A stretch of 64,000 nucleotides of DNA from Acidobacteriota bacterium (GTDB lineage Bacteria > Acidobacteriota > Thermoanaerobaculia > Gp7-AA8): NCBI GenBank assembly GCA_021781455.1, contig JAJXWV010000043.1, forward strand, positions 41,663-105,662, read 5' to 3'. Made by a program: the position numbers and the translations under genes. Below, piece by piece: positions 43,507 to 55,032 of the stretch. Every line of letters begins with the position of its first letter. Position 1 is the first letter of the stretch. The notes below the pieces were generated by a model. The model did not search any database. It was not told the DNA's origin and worked only from the letters and a program-made list of their open reading frames with translations.

Positions 43507-45297
43507 ATGCATCTGACGACCATCGACTACCTGATCGTCCTTGCCTACTTCATCCTTTCGGTCGGCACGGGCCTCTTCTTCGCCCGCCGCGCGAAGCGGT
43601 CGATGATCGACTACTTCCTCTCCCATCGCTCCATGCCTTGGTGGCTGGCCGGCACGACCATGGTGGCCACGACCTTCTCCGCCGACACGCCGCTCGCGGT
43701 CACCGAGATGGTCGCCAGGAACGGCGTCTCCGGGAACTGGCTGTGGTGGTCGATGCTCGGCTCCGGAATGATGACGGTCTTCTTCTTCGCCAAGCTCTGG
43801 CGCCGTGCCGAGGTCATCACGGACGTCGAGCTCACGGAGCTTCGCTACTCCGGCAGGCCCGCCGCATTTCTCCGCGGCTTCCGCGCCGCCTACCTCGGCC
43901 TGATCGTCAACATCATCATCATGGGTTGGGTGAACCTCGGCATGGCCAAGGTGCTGGCCGGCACGCTCGGCATCCAGAAGTGGACCGCGCTCGTCGTCTG
44001 CCTGCTGATCACCTTCGCCTACACCGTCGTCTCCGGGTACTGGGGCGTCGCCGCGACCGACGGGCTGCAGTACCTCTTCGAGATGGGCGGCGCGATCGTG
44101 CTCGCGGTCGTTGCGGTCGGTGCGGTCGGCGGCATCGAGGCGATGAAGAGCAGGATCGGGATGGCTCACCCCGCCGGCTCGCCGGCGGGAACGACCTTCG
44201 GCAGCGCCGCAGACGTGCTCGCCTTCTGGCCGAGGGGCAACGCGGCCTGGGCGCTGCCGGTCATCACCTTCGCCACGCTGATCGGGTTGAACTGGTGGGC
44301 GTCGTGGTATCCCGGCTCGGAGCCGGGCGGCGGCGGTTACGTCGTGCAGAACATGCTGGCCTGCAAGAACGAGCGCGAGAGCCGGATGGCGGCGCTCTTC
44401 TTCAACATTGCCCACTACGCGATGCGCAGCTGGCCGTGGGTGATCACCGCGCTCTGCTCGCTGGCGATCTACGGCGGCTCGGTGAGCGTGCAAGGTGTCG
44501 AGGATCCCGGCACGAACTACGTCCGCATGATGGTCGACTATCTGCCGGCCGGCCTGCGCGGACTGATGCTGGCCTCCTTCGCCGCGGCCTACATGTCGAC
44601 GGTGGCCACGCAGATGAACTGGGGCTCGAGCTACCTGATGAACGACCTTTACCGGCGCTTCATCAAACGGAATGCCGAGGAGCAGCACTACGTGATCGCC
44701 TCGCGCGTGGCCACGTTCATCACGCTGATCCTGTCGCTGGTCGTGACCGTGTTCATGGACCAGATCAGCCAGGCCTGGGAGTTCCTGCTGATGTTAGGCG
44801 CGGGAACGGGACTGGTGTACATCCTGCGCTGGTACTGGTGGCGGATCAACGCCTGGTCCGAGGTGAGCGCCATGGCGTCGGCGTTCATCGTCTCGTTAGG
44901 TCTGCGCTTCACGCTCGACACCTCGCGGCCGGAAGGGTTCGCCCTGAACCTGATCATCACCACCGTCGTGACCACGATCGTCTGGATCACCATCACGCTG
45001 ATGACGCGGCCGGAGCCGTACACGACGCTGGAGACTTTCTACCTGCGCGTGCGGCCGTCGGGCGGCGGGTGGGGGCCGATCGCCATGGCCACCGAGACTC
45101 AGCCGCGCCGCGGCGAGATGGGCCGCAATTTTCTTCTGTGGATCTCGGGGATCGTGCTGGTCTACTCGGTGATGTTCGCGACCGGCGCGCTGATCTTCCA
45201 CGAGCAGCGGCAGCTGATGATCTTCGGTGCGCTGGTGGTCGTCTCGTTGGTCGCCCTGGCCGCTCTGTTCGCCGGCGAGCCCGAGACCGCGCGGTAA
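43507..45297 (+). CDS. Sodium:solute symporter (SSS family)
   Basis: 596 residues with about thirteen membrane helices. SSS features: an N-terminal DYLIVLAYFILSVGTGLFFA, then FLSHRSMPWWLAGTTMVATT, FSADTPLAVTE and, later, GLRGLMLASFAAAYMSTVAT, which carries the Na-site helix. Substrates of the family include sugars, amino acids and sialic acid; the flanking nagZ and namZ suggest an amino-sugar or muropeptide product here (inferred). The start at ATG 43507 (MHLTTIDYL) is the normal SSS N-terminus; earlier codons fall in a palindromic repeat. Confidence 0.85.
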   Translation: MHLTTIDYLIVLAYFILSVGTGLFFARRAKRSMIDYFLSHRSMPWWLAGTTMVATTFSADTPLAVTEMVARNGVSGNWLWWSMLGSGMMTVFFFAKLWRRAEVITDVELTELRYSGRPAAFLRGFRAAYLGLIVNIIIMGWVNLGMAKVLAGTLGIQKWTALVVCLLITFAYTVVSGYWGVAATDGLQYLFEMGGAIVLAVVAVGAVGGIEAMKSRIGMAHPAGSPAGTTFGSAADVLAFWPRGNAAWALPVITFATLIGLNWWASWYPGSEPGGGGYVVQNMLACKNERESRMAALFFNIAHYAMRSWPWVITALCSLAIYGGSVSVQGVEDPGTNYVRMMVDYLPAGLRGLMLASFAAAYMSTVATQMNWGSSYLMNDLYRRFIKRNAEEQHYVIASRVATFITLILSLVVTVFMDQISQAWEFLLMLGAGTGLVYILRWYWWRINAWSEVSAMASAFIVSLGLRFTLDTSRPEGFALNLIITTVVTTIVWITITLMTRPEPYTTLETFYLRVRPSGGGWGPIAMATETQPRRGEMGRNFLLWISGIVLVYSVMFATGALIFHEQRQLMIFGALVVVSLVALAALFAGEPETAR

Positions 45298-45299
45298 GG

Positions 45300-45374
45300 C
45301 GCTCGACAGGCGGCGTAGTCGCTGGCCCCGGGCGGCGTAGTCGCTGGCCCCTGGGCGGCGTAATGGCTGGCCCC
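45300..45374. repeat. Direct repeats GGCGGCGTAGTCGCTGGCCCC
   Basis: Three to four imperfect copies of GGCGGCGTAGTCGCTGGCC leading into the REPIN-like element; they look like serial duplications of its left end. Confidence 0.75.
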
Positions 45375-45591
45375 AGGCGGCGTAGCCGCCGTAAGAATTT
45401 AGCGGCGGCCGTCAGGCCGCCGGAGAACGCGATCGCATTCAGCGTACGAGGGCGCGAAGCGCCCGACAGAAGGCTTGTGTAACAAACACATGGATCTGTC
45501 GCACGCTTCGCGCGCTCGGACCGCGGGTTGGTCTGATCGGACGGCGGCCTGACGGCCGCCGCTAAATTCTGTCGGCGGCTCCGCCGCCTCG
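45375..45591. repeat. REPIN/MITE-like element with 47-bp terminal inverted repeats, copy 2
   Basis: Same element as 12247-12460: AGGCGGCGTAGCCGCCGTAA at the left and GGCGGCTCCGCCGCCT at the right, with AATTTAGCGGCGGCCG arms inside and a conserved centre (GATCGCATTCAGCGTA, GATCTGTCGC). The remaining 45592-45782 is receptor leader with no gene seen. Confidence 0.85.
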
Positions 45592-45782
45592 CAGCCGAGA
45601 GTCCCTGATGTCGCGTATGAGCCGACACGAGCTCGATGCATCCACCAGCACACCGCGATCGCGGCACTCTTGCACAGATCCCCGTGTCCGCGGTCGCTGA
45701 ACCATGCGTTCTGTCGCGCCTACGTTGATTGTCAAGTTTTGTCCAACATCGTCCTAACGCGAAATAACCCAGGAGGCATTGA

Positions 45783-48700
45783 ATGCGGCTACGCTCCGTA
45801 TTGATAGGACTATTCCTCGTTCTCCTCGTCTCCCCGCTTCTCGCCCAGACGGTCACCGGCACGATCAACGGCAGAGTCACCGACAAATCGGGCAGTGATC
45901 TTCCCGGCGTGACCATCACGATTCGAAACATGGATACCGGGCTGGAACGCATCGTCGTCACGAATGAAGCCGGCTTCTACAACGCCCCCTTCCTTCCGAT
46001 CGGCCGCTATTCGGTGCGCGCCGAAATGGAAGGTCTGGGCAAGATGGCCCGGCAGGGCGTAAGCGTCGAACTGAACACGACGACGGTCCAGAACTTCACA
46101 CTCGCGGCAACCGTGTCGGAGACCATCACGGTCAGCGCCGATGCTCCGCGCGTCGACGTCAGCGACGGCGAGATCAAGCAGACACTGCGCGCGCGGGAGA
46201 TCCAGGCGCTCCCCGTCTCGAACCAGACGAGCTTCCTCGGGCTCGCGGCGACGTTCAGCGGCTACCAGGAGAACCCGACCAGCGGCCAGGACAACCCGAC
46301 GCTGTCGTCCGGCTCCTCGGTCAATTTCAACGGGGCAGGAACACGCGGAACGACGTTCCAGATCAACGGCGTCAACAACGACGACTCTTCCGAGAACCAG
46401 CATCGGCAGGGCGTGTCGATCGCCACGATCAAGTCATTCCAGGTCCTCAGCAACGGCTACAGCGCCGAATTCGGCCGCGGCTACGGCGCAGTGGTCCTCG
46501 TGCAGACGAAGTCCGGCACGAACGACCTCGACGGCGAGTTCTACCACTACGTCCAGCGCGGAAACTGGAACAAGCTCAATTACTTCGCCGCGCCGAGTGC
46601 CGCCAAGCCTAACAACCATCGCTATCAGTACGGCGGCGTGGTCGGGTTTCCAATCATCCGCGACACCCTCTTCGGGTTCGTCAGCGGCGACGGCGTCCAG
46701 AACATGGGTCAGACCGGCTTGAACCGCGGGACCTTCCTCGCTTCCGATCTCGATCCGACGAAACGTCTGACGCTCGGGAACGACACGGCGGCGAACCGCG
46801 CCTTCCAGGACAAGATCCTGTCCTACTTCAAGACCGGCGCGCCCAACAATCCGGCCGTCGCCTCTCGCGCGTACTACGGCCTCGTGGATTACAAGTACCC
46901 GCAGACGGACTACTCGGCCCGTTTCGACTGGAACGCGAACCTCAGCAACAGCATGAACATCCGCTACCAGCGCAGCCATCAGATCTACAACACCGGCGAG
47001 CTGGTCGTCGGCGAGAACGCATTCCAGAACAATCATGAGTCCAACATCGGCGTCACCTGGACCGGCATCCTCTCCGAGAACACGGTCCAGGAAGTGCGGT
47101 ACGGCCTTGGGCTCCGCGGCACGAACGTCAACATCAGCGCCGGCAATGACACTCCGATCGTGCGTTTCGGCGGCACCGGCGTGCCGACGTTCACCATCCT
47201 TGGCAACGCCGGCTCGTACCCGATCACACGCAACCAGCGCGACCAGCAGCTCGTCTACAACTTCTCGAGCGCGAAGTGGGCGAAGCACACGCTGAAGGCC
47301 GGCCTCGACGTGCGCCGTTCGAACCTGAACGACCGCGCCGACAACTACTCGCGTCCCTACTGGAACTTCACCGCGGCCTGCGCCGGCACGACGTACGCGA
47401 CCGGCATCCAGGCGTTCTGGGCAGGATGCGTCGGCAGCTTCATGCGTGGGTTCGCGCCGTTCTACCTGCAGAATCGGATCGACGAGCAGAACGTCTACCT
47501 GCAGGACGACTGGCGTCCGACCGACAGCCTCATCTTGAACATCGGCGTTCGTGACGAGCGCGCCGGAGCTCCCAAGGAGCTGAACAACCTCGTCAACTAT
47601 TCATACAAGACGACGAACTACGTCGACCCGCGCCTCGGCTTCGCATACACCCCGAACTGGGACAAGAAGGGGCTGAACTGGGTCACCGGCGGCCCAGGCA
47701 ACTTCTCGATCCGCGGCGGTTTCGGCGTTTACCACGGCCGTGTCTTCCAGTCGATCTTTTCGCAAGGCGGTGCCAACATCCGCTTCAACCCGCCTAACGC
47801 GTATACGGCTTCGCTGAGCGGCGTGTTCTCGAACACGAACTCCACGTGGAGCAACTACAACATTTCCGACCCGCTGAACGGCTGGACGTTCACGCCCGGC
47901 ACCTGGCCGACGAACGTCTACACGCTCACGCTCGTCGATCCGAAACTCAAGATGCCGGAGGCGCGGCAATGGAACCTGTCGTTCGAGCGCGCGGTGTTCG
48001 GTTCGGCGCGTGTCCGCCTGAGCTATCTCGGAACGAGAGGCGCGAACCTGCTGCAGTACGTCTATGACAATCTGCCGGTACCGCTGACCGATCCGAGCAA
48101 CATCTACAAGGTCGCAGCAGACTACACATGCGCCGGAACCGGACAGGTGATCAATGGAGCGCTCGTCCCCACCAACACCGCCTGCCCGAAGGCCGTTCCG
48201 ATCGCCGATAACGAAGTCAGCTACCGCGTGCCGCGCACGCAGCAGCGCCGACCGAATCAGGCACAGGGAACGAACCTCGAGGTGAAGAACGTGGGTGACA
48301 GCTGGTACCACGCCGGGCAGCTGGAGTTCGAGACCGGCTCGCTCCACGGATTCATGGGCAAGATGACCTACACGTTCAGCAAGACGATCGATACCGGTTC
48401 GGAAGCCACGTCCATGGGCACGGGCGACTTCAACATCATGCCGCCGGCCGGACCGTGGCAGGACCAGAAGGTGCGCGCGCTCTCTCGGTTCGACACCCGC
48501 CACCGCTTCACGATGACGGGTGCGTATCAGCTGCCGTTCTTCCAGCAGCGTCAGGACTGGATCAAGAGCGTGTTCGGCGACTGGGAACTGTCGGGTGTTG
48601 TCAGGCTCGCCTCCGGCACTCCGTTCTCGATCATCGATGGCGGCGCGCAGGACTGGGACTTCGACGGGGTCGCGGGCGGTGCCGAGGGACGTCCCGTGGT

Positions 48701-49052
48701 GGTCGATCCGAACTACTCGGGTGGCTGGCACATCGATGATCCGGGCAACTCGAAGTCGAAGATGCCTCGGTCCGGGTTCCGCCATGCAGTGCCGGGCGAC
48801 AGCGTGAGCATGATCATCGGCAGGAACACCTACTTCACGGACTGGACGCACCGGATGGACCTCGGAATCCGAAAGCAGTTCCCGCTGGTGCGAGGCACGT
48901 CGATGGAGCTGCGGTTCGACGCTTTCAACGTCACGAACAGTCCTCAGTTCTGGTTCCCGTCGAACGATATAAACGCTTCGAACTTCGGCACGTTGAATTC
49001 GACGAACTACACGCCGCGAACGCTTCAGGCGGGCGTGCGCGTGATGTATTAG
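45783..49052 (+). CDS. Oar-like TonB-dependent outer-membrane receptor (muropeptide locus)
   Basis: 1089 residues. Signal peptide (about 1-21, cut after LLAQ), carboxypeptidase-regulatory domain (about 25-105, INGRVTDKSGSDLPGVTITI), plug (about 125-270, FQINGVNNDDSSEN and GYSAEFGRGYGAVV) and a barrel ending LQAGVRVMY. It is clearly more distant from the two paralogues at 15.9-28.7 kb than they are from each other. AGGAGG lies eight bases before the ATG. Between the symporter and the NamZ fusion, it is the candidate outer-membrane entry for peptidoglycan fragments, or else a surface-export channel. A strong terminator follows. Confidence 0.87.
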   Translation: MRLRSVLIGLFLVLLVSPLLAQTVTGTINGRVTDKSGSDLPGVTITIRNMDTGLERIVVTNEAGFYNAPFLPIGRYSVRAEMEGLGKMARQGVSVELNTTTVQNFTLAATVSETITVSADAPRVDVSDGEIKQTLRAREIQALPVSNQTSFLGLAATFSGYQENPTSGQDNPTLSSGSSVNFNGAGTRGTTFQINGVNNDDSSENQHRQGVSIATIKSFQVLSNGYSAEFGRGYGAVVLVQTKSGTNDLDGEFYHYVQRGNWNKLNYFAAPSAAKPNNHRYQYGGVVGFPIIRDTLFGFVSGDGVQNMGQTGLNRGTFLASDLDPTKRLTLGNDTAANRAFQDKILSYFKTGAPNNPAVASRAYYGLVDYKYPQTDYSARFDWNANLSNSMNIRYQRSHQIYNTGELVVGENAFQNNHESNIGVTWTGILSENTVQEVRYGLGLRGTNVNISAGNDTPIVRFGGTGVPTFTILGNAGSYPITRNQRDQQLVYNFSSAKWAKHTLKAGLDVRRSNLNDRADNYSRPYWNFTAACAGTTYATGIQAFWAGCVGSFMRGFAPFYLQNRIDEQNVYLQDDWRPTDSLILNIGVRDERAGAPKELNNLVNYSYKTTNYVDPRLGFAYTPNWDKKGLNWVTGGPGNFSIRGGFGVYHGRVFQSIFSQGGANIRFNPPNAYTASLSGVFSNTNSTWSNYNISDPLNGWTFTPGTWPTNVYTLTLVDPKLKMPEARQWNLSFERAVFGSARVRLSYLGTRGANLLQYVYDNLPVPLTDPSNIYKVAADYTCAGTGQVINGALVPTNTACPKAVPIADNEVSYRVPRTQQRRPNQAQGTNLEVKNVGDSWYHAGQLEFETGSLHGFMGKMTYTFSKTIDTGSEATSMGTGDFNIMPPAGPWQDQKVRALSRFDTRHRFTMTGAYQLPFFQQRQDWIKSVFGDWELSGVVRLASGTPFSIIDGGAQDWDFDGVAGGAEGRPVVVDPNYSGGWHIDDPGNSKSKMPRSGFRHAVPGDSVSMIIGRNTYFTDWTHRMDLGIRKQFPLVRGTSMELRFDAFNVTNSPQFWFPSNDINASNFGTLNSTNYTPRTLQAGVRVMY

Positions 49053-49061
49053 TTCCACGGT

Positions 49062-49121
49062 GTAGGACAGGCTTTCCAGCCTGTCCCACAACAGGACAGG
49101 CTGGAAAGCCTGTCCTACACG
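49062..49121. repeat. GACAGGCTTTCCAGCC palindromic repeat pair, copy 5
   Basis: GTAGGACAGGCTTTCCAGCC is inverted against GGCTGGAAAGCCTGTCCTAC, with a 12-bp loop. Nearly perfect hairpin after the receptor stop. Confidence 0.8.
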
Positions 49122-49125
49122 AAAG

Positions 49126-49152
49126 AAGGCCGGCCGCGAGGCCGGCCTTTCT
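49126..49152 (+). terminator. Rho-independent terminator
   Basis: AAGGCCGGCC-GCGA-GGCCGGCCTTTCT stem-loop with T-rich end, after the TonB receptor. Confidence 0.85.
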
Positions 49153-49204
49153 GTTGGAGTGCGTACGAGGACGTCCGCACTCCGTTGCGGTAACCTAGCG
49201 GCCG

Positions 49205-51667
<2,463 letters not shown>

Positions 51668-51672
51668 GCTTT

Positions 51673-51762
51673 GCCGGGTTACGCGGTTGCGCGGTTACGC
51701 GGTTACGCGGTGGTGGTCGGCAAGTCACCGCGGAACCGCGCAACCGCGCAACCCGGTGACCA
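51673..51762. repeat. GCGCGGTT octamer hairpin array
   Basis: CGGGTTACGCGGTTGCGCGG is inverted against CCGCGCAACCGCGCAACCCG. Same unit as 14904-14980, placed just after the stop of the NamZ fusion. Confidence 0.85.
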
Positions 51763-51833
51763 CCAGAATTCGAGGTAAACGCCCCGCTGTTGTGAACCGT
51801 CAAAGTACCGTGAGCAGGGTCGTAGCTTTCCGA

Positions 51834-52451
51834 GTGACCGATCAGCAAGACGCCACGCCTGACCGCGACCTCATCGCCCGCACGCTTGGTGGCGACGGCA
51901 GCGCGTACGGCATCCTGGTCGGCCGTTTCCAGCGGAAGATCTTCCGCGTGGCGTACTCCATCGTGCGCGATGCGGTCGAGGCCGACTCGGTCACGCAGGA
52001 CACGTTCGTCCAGGCCTACACGAGCCTGGCGAAGTACGAGGCGCGCGCCGAGTTCGAAACGTGGCTGACCCGAATCGCCATCAACCGCTCCCGCGACGTC
52101 CTCCGCCGCCGTCGCTTCGTGTCGCTCTTCTCCGCGCCGGCCGAGGATGAGGATCGCGACAGCGTCTTCGAGGCGGTCGACGAACGGCCTGACCAGGAGC
52201 GCCAGATCTCGTCCTCGCAGCTGCGCGTCGCCATCGAGCGCGCCGAATCGAAGCTCTCCGCACAGCAGAAGATCATCTTCCGCCTTCGCCATTACGAGGA
52301 TCTCTCCCTCGAGGACATTGCCGGTCACCTCGGCCTCCGCGCCGGGACCGTTCGCGCCCACCTTTTCCGCGCCGTCCACAAGATCCGGAAAGAGCTCGCC
52401 GGATGGCACGACCGGGACCAGGGGAACAACCATGAAGACCCACTTCTCTGA
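51834..52451 (+). CDS. ECF-type RNA polymerase sigma factor
   Basis: 205 residues from the GTG at 51834. Region 2 (about 20-90) has DTFVQAYTSLAKYE and ETWLTRIAINRSRDVLRRR; region 4 (about 135-195) has LSAQQKIIFRLRHYEDL and LRAGTVRAHLFRAVHKIR. No region 3, hence ECF group (Rpo-E-like). The 3' end overlaps the anti-sigma gene by 20 bases. Upstream GTG codons at 51792 and 51810 are alternative starts. The next two genes (anti-sigma, Spy/CpxP-like) make this an envelope-stress regulatory unit that probably controls its own promoter. Confidence 0.87.
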   Translation: MTDQQDATPDRDLIARTLGGDGSAYGILVGRFQRKIFRVAYSIVRDAVEADSVTQDTFVQAYTSLAKYEARAEFETWLTRIAINRSRDVLRRRRFVSLFSAPAEDEDRDSVFEAVDERPDQERQISSSQLRVAIERAESKLSAQQKIIFRLRHYEDLSLEDIAGHLGLRAGTVRAHLFRAVHKIRKELAGWHDRDQGNNHEDPLL

Positions 52452-52935
52452 AGCCGATCTGCTGGAGATGCACTACCTGAAGCCGTGCATGAATACGCCG
52501 ATGCTGGAGCACGTCGAAGAGTGCCCCGAGTGCAAGGCGAAGATGCAGCGCCTGGAGGAGAAGCTGCGCAGCGTGGCCTGCGAGTCGCCGGACAAGCCGG
52601 AGACGTTCTGGACGCGGCAGCGCCTGTCGATCGTGCGGCGTGCCGAGGATCAGCGCAGCAGGAAGGTGAGCATGGCGCGCGTCCTGCGCGTTGCCGCGGC
52701 GGCCATCCTGGCCTTCTTCCTGGGCGGAGTGGTGGTCTACCGGGCCGTGGAACCGGGGCTGGAGGCACCGCTGGAAAAGCACGCAGTCAGCAGCACCATC
52801 TCGGCATCCTCGAACGCAGACGGTGACGACCTGCAGATCACCCGCGACCCCTGGCAGTCCGACGAACTGAACGACTTTCACAGTGTCGTGAAATGGGAAA
52901 CCTGGATCGATGCGAAGGATGGAGGCCAGCTGTGA
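52432..52935 (+). CDS. Anti-sigma factor with zinc-finger (zf-HC2)
   Basis: 167 residues. The N-terminal anti-sigma zinc motif is His-x3-Cys-x2-Cys (HVEECPECKAKM, about 27-38) and one membrane helix lies at about 86-106 (AAAAILAFFLGGVVVY). The N-terminus is cytoplasmic, where it would hold the sigma factor; the C-terminal about 60 residues would be periplasmic and sense a signal. Translation is coupled to the sigma gene (20-base overlap) and to the following gene (GTGA overlap). Confidence 0.85.
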   Translation: MKTHFSEADLLEMHYLKPCMNTPMLEHVEECPECKAKMQRLEEKLRSVACESPDKPETFWTRQRLSIVRRAEDQRSRKVSMARVLRVAAAAILAFFLGGVVVYRAVEPGLEAPLEKHAVSSTISASSNADGDDLQITRDPWQSDELNDFHSVVKWETWIDAKDGGQL

Positions 52936-53375
52936 AACGGAAACTGATCATGGCCGTGGCGATGCTCCTGCTCAGCGCCGGAGCGGCATTCGCGCAATTG
53001 CCGCCGGGCAAGTGGTGGCGGCGGCCGCAGATCGTGAACAAGCTGCAGATCACCGAGCAGCAGCAGGACAAGCTCGATGCGGTGTTCCGCGCTTCTGCGC
53101 CCGAGTTGATCGACCTCAGGGGCGCAGTGGAAAAGGCGAACATCGCTCTGCGCGGCGAGCTCGACCAGACGCAGCTGAACCGGCAGAACATCCTCCGCGA
53201 GGCGGCACGCTTGAATGAAGCCCGCGGAAAGCTCTTCTCGCGCGAGCTGGCCATGATGGTCGACATGCGCGCCGTGCTCAGCGACACGCAGTGGAACGGC
53301 CTGCGCGAGCAGATGGACAACGCCGGCAACGCCCCCCCGCGCCAGCGCATGCAGCAGCGACCGAGACCGCGGTGA
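52932..53375 (+). CDS. Spy/CpxP-like periplasmic stress protein
   Basis: 147 residues. Signal peptide (about 1-22, cut after AFAQ). The mature chain is a helical Spy/CpxP/ZraP-type chaperone: QLPPGKWWRRPQIVNKLQIT, then two long charged helices (ITEQQQDKLDAVFRASAPEL and ILREAARLNEARGKLFSREL) and a conserved LSDTQWNGLRE. Family members sense or buffer misfolded or metal-stressed envelope proteins. The GTG start at 52932 overlaps the anti-sigma stop, with GGAGG upstream; clearly one operon. Likely output or feedback element of the sigma system. Confidence 0.82.
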   Translation: MKRKLIMAVAMLLLSAGAAFAQLPPGKWWRRPQIVNKLQITEQQQDKLDAVFRASAPELIDLRGAVEKANIALRGELDQTQLNRQNILREAARLNEARGKLFSRELAMMVDMRAVLSDTQWNGLREQMDNAGNAPPRQRMQQRPRPR

Positions 53376-53379
53376 AGAG

Positions 53380-53412
53380 AGTGCTGAGTCCTGAGTCCTG
53401 AGTGCTGAGTGA
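53380..53412. repeat. GAGTCCT/GAGTGCT heptamer array
   Basis: AGTGCTGAGTCCTGAGTCC units begin 4 bp after the upstream stop. With the next two repeats this accounts for the gap 53376-53709. Confidence 0.8.
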
Positions 53413-53433
53413 GGGAGAACGGCGCGGGCGATG

Positions 53434-53609
53434 TGTCATCCTGAGCCGCCGAAGCGCGCGCGGGAGGGCGGATGGCGGGAGGGCGGCGGAGGACGGCGAA
53501 GGACCCCAGCCGGAATCACAACCAGCGCTCGACCGCACCGGGTCCTTCGCCGCGCTCCACCGCTCCCGCCCGTCCGCCACCCCCGCGGTTCCGCCGGCTC
53601 AGGATGACA
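53434..53609. repeat. MITE-like palindromic element (CATCCTGAGCC family), copy 4
   Basis: TGTCATCCTGAGCCGCCG at the left, CGCCGGCTCAGGATGACA at the right; inner GGCGAAGGACCC against GGGTCCTTCGCCGC. Ends are nearly perfect inverted repeats. Confidence 0.8.
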
Positions 53610-53623
53610 CGCACCCCCACTTC

Positions 53624-53696
53624 GCAACCTCGTAACCCCGCAACCTCGCCACTCTCGCAACCTCGCAACCCCGCCACCCCCCACCCCGCAACCCAA
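53624..53696. repeat. AACCYCGC octamer array
   Basis: About eight imperfect units such as AACCTCGC and AACCCCGC in direct orientation, ending about 14 bp before the next start codon. Confidence 0.75.
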
Positions 53697-53709
53697 TACA
53701 ATCGAATCC

Positions 53710-54798
53710 GTGCTGGACGTCTCTCTCGAGTCGGTCTCGTTCCGCTATGACGACTTCGCCCTTCGCGACGTCAGCGTGACCTTCGCGAAGAGCATGCACA
53801 CGGCGATCGTCGGGCCGCCATCGTGCGGTGCGTCGACGCTGCTGCGCCTCATCGCCGGCGAGATCAGGCCGCAGCGAGGCCAGGTGCGCATCGGCACGCG
53901 CGTCGTCAACGACATCAGTGCCAGCCGGCGGCCGCTGCTGTATGTCACGAGCGGCCTCGACGTGAGCGGCCGCTGGTCCGTGCACCACGCCCTCGTCAAC
54001 GCCGTGCGCGGGCGAACCCTCGACCGCGAGGACCGCTTCCGCGAGCTGTCGCTGACCGCATCGAAGTGGCAACTCGAGCCTCTGCTCGAACGCCGGATCT
54101 CCACCCTCGGCGACAGCGAGCGCGCGCGGGTCCACATCGCCCGCATCGAGCTCCTCAAGCCGGCCATCCTCGTCGCCGACCGCCTGCTGGCCGGTGCGGA
54201 CGCCGCCGCTCAGCTGCAGCTCGCTGACGACTTCTACAGGGCCCTTCGCATCATGGGATCGACGGTGATCAGCGCGCCGGCGTCAACGGCCGAGCTCGGC
54301 CTCAGCGATGCGATCATCGTCCTCGATCGGGGAAAGGTCATCCAGAGCGGCAGCGCCGCACATGTCTTCCGATCTCCGGTGAACGAGGCCGCAGCGGTCG
54401 CCACCGGTCAGGTCAACGTCGTGCCGGTCACGATCAGCGGGCACCGCGTGGCGTCGGCCATCGGCGAATGGACGCTCGAGCGAGCGCCGTTCGAAGGAAG
54501 CGGGGTTGCCCTGGCCCGCCCCGACGATTTCTCCGTCGCCGTCGCAGGGGAAGATTCGGACCTGATCTTCGGCATCGAAGAGGCGGCTTTCCAGAACGGC
54601 CAGTGGATCGCCCGCGGCCTGCTGACTGGCGGGGCTGCCATCCGCATCGCCCTGCCGCGCCATTTCCCGATCCGCAAGGGCCGGCTCATCGCCCTCCGCT
54701 ACGATCCGGCCTCGTTCACGCTTCTGCCCCGCGAAGAGGGCGACCAGCCGAATGCCATGCGCACGGACGTTCTTCCGTCGATGAAAGAGACCAGGTAA
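53710..54798 (+). CDS. ABC-type ATPase homologue with degenerate catalytic motifs
   Basis: 362 residues from a GTG start. Fold and order follow an ABC import ATPase: N-terminal FRYDDFALRDVSVTF, Walker A at 35-43, signature at 133-137, Walker B at 153-158, then a TOBE-like C-terminal part (about 235-350). Key residues are missing. Walker A is GPPSCGAST (Lys replaced by Ala41). The signature is LGDSE instead of LSGGQ. Walker B ILVAD is followed by Arg158 instead of Glu. The H-switch His is absent (VISAPAST). It is likely a non-hydrolysing regulatory or scaffold homologue. No permease or binding protein is adjacent. Confidence 0.75.
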   Translation: MLDVSLESVSFRYDDFALRDVSVTFAKSMHTAIVGPPSCGASTLLRLIAGEIRPQRGQVRIGTRVVNDISASRRPLLYVTSGLDVSGRWSVHHALVNAVRGRTLDREDRFRELSLTASKWQLEPLLERRISTLGDSERARVHIARIELLKPAILVADRLLAGADAAAQLQLADDFYRALRIMGSTVISAPASTAELGLSDAIIVLDRGKVIQSGSAAHVFRSPVNEAAAVATGQVNVVPVTISGHRVASAIGEWTLERAPFEGSGVALARPDDFSVAVAGEDSDLIFGIEEAAFQNGQWIARGLLTGGAAIRIALPRHFPIRKGRLIALRYDPASFTLLPREEGDQPNAMRTDVLPSMKETR

Positions 54799-54801
54799 GG
54801 C

Positions 54802-54974
54802 GGACCGGAGACCACAGACCACAGACCGCAGACCACAGACCACAGACCACAGACCACGGACCACAGACCGCAGACCGCGGACCGCGGACCGCGGACGTTG
54901 GACAGAGATTCGGCGGCACCAGTACCGCTCGCCAGCCAGCCTGTGGTCTGCGGTCTGCGGTCTATGGTCTGCCC
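54802..54974. repeat. CAGACCR heptamer hairpin array
   Basis: Left arm 54802-54898 of CAGACCA/CAGACCG units; right arm 54938-54974 of TGGTCTGCGGTCTGCGG type. It starts a few bases after the ABC stop. Confidence 0.88.
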
Positions 54975-55032
54975 TTTGCACTTGCAGAACTCGTTTTCGG
55001 ATTTGGTGAAACCTCGACGACTGGAGCGACTC

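Noticed and set aside
45592..45782. Riboswitch or sigma-dependent promoter in the receptor leader
   Set aside because: No conserved riboswitch motif or confident -35/-10 pair could be recognised by eye.
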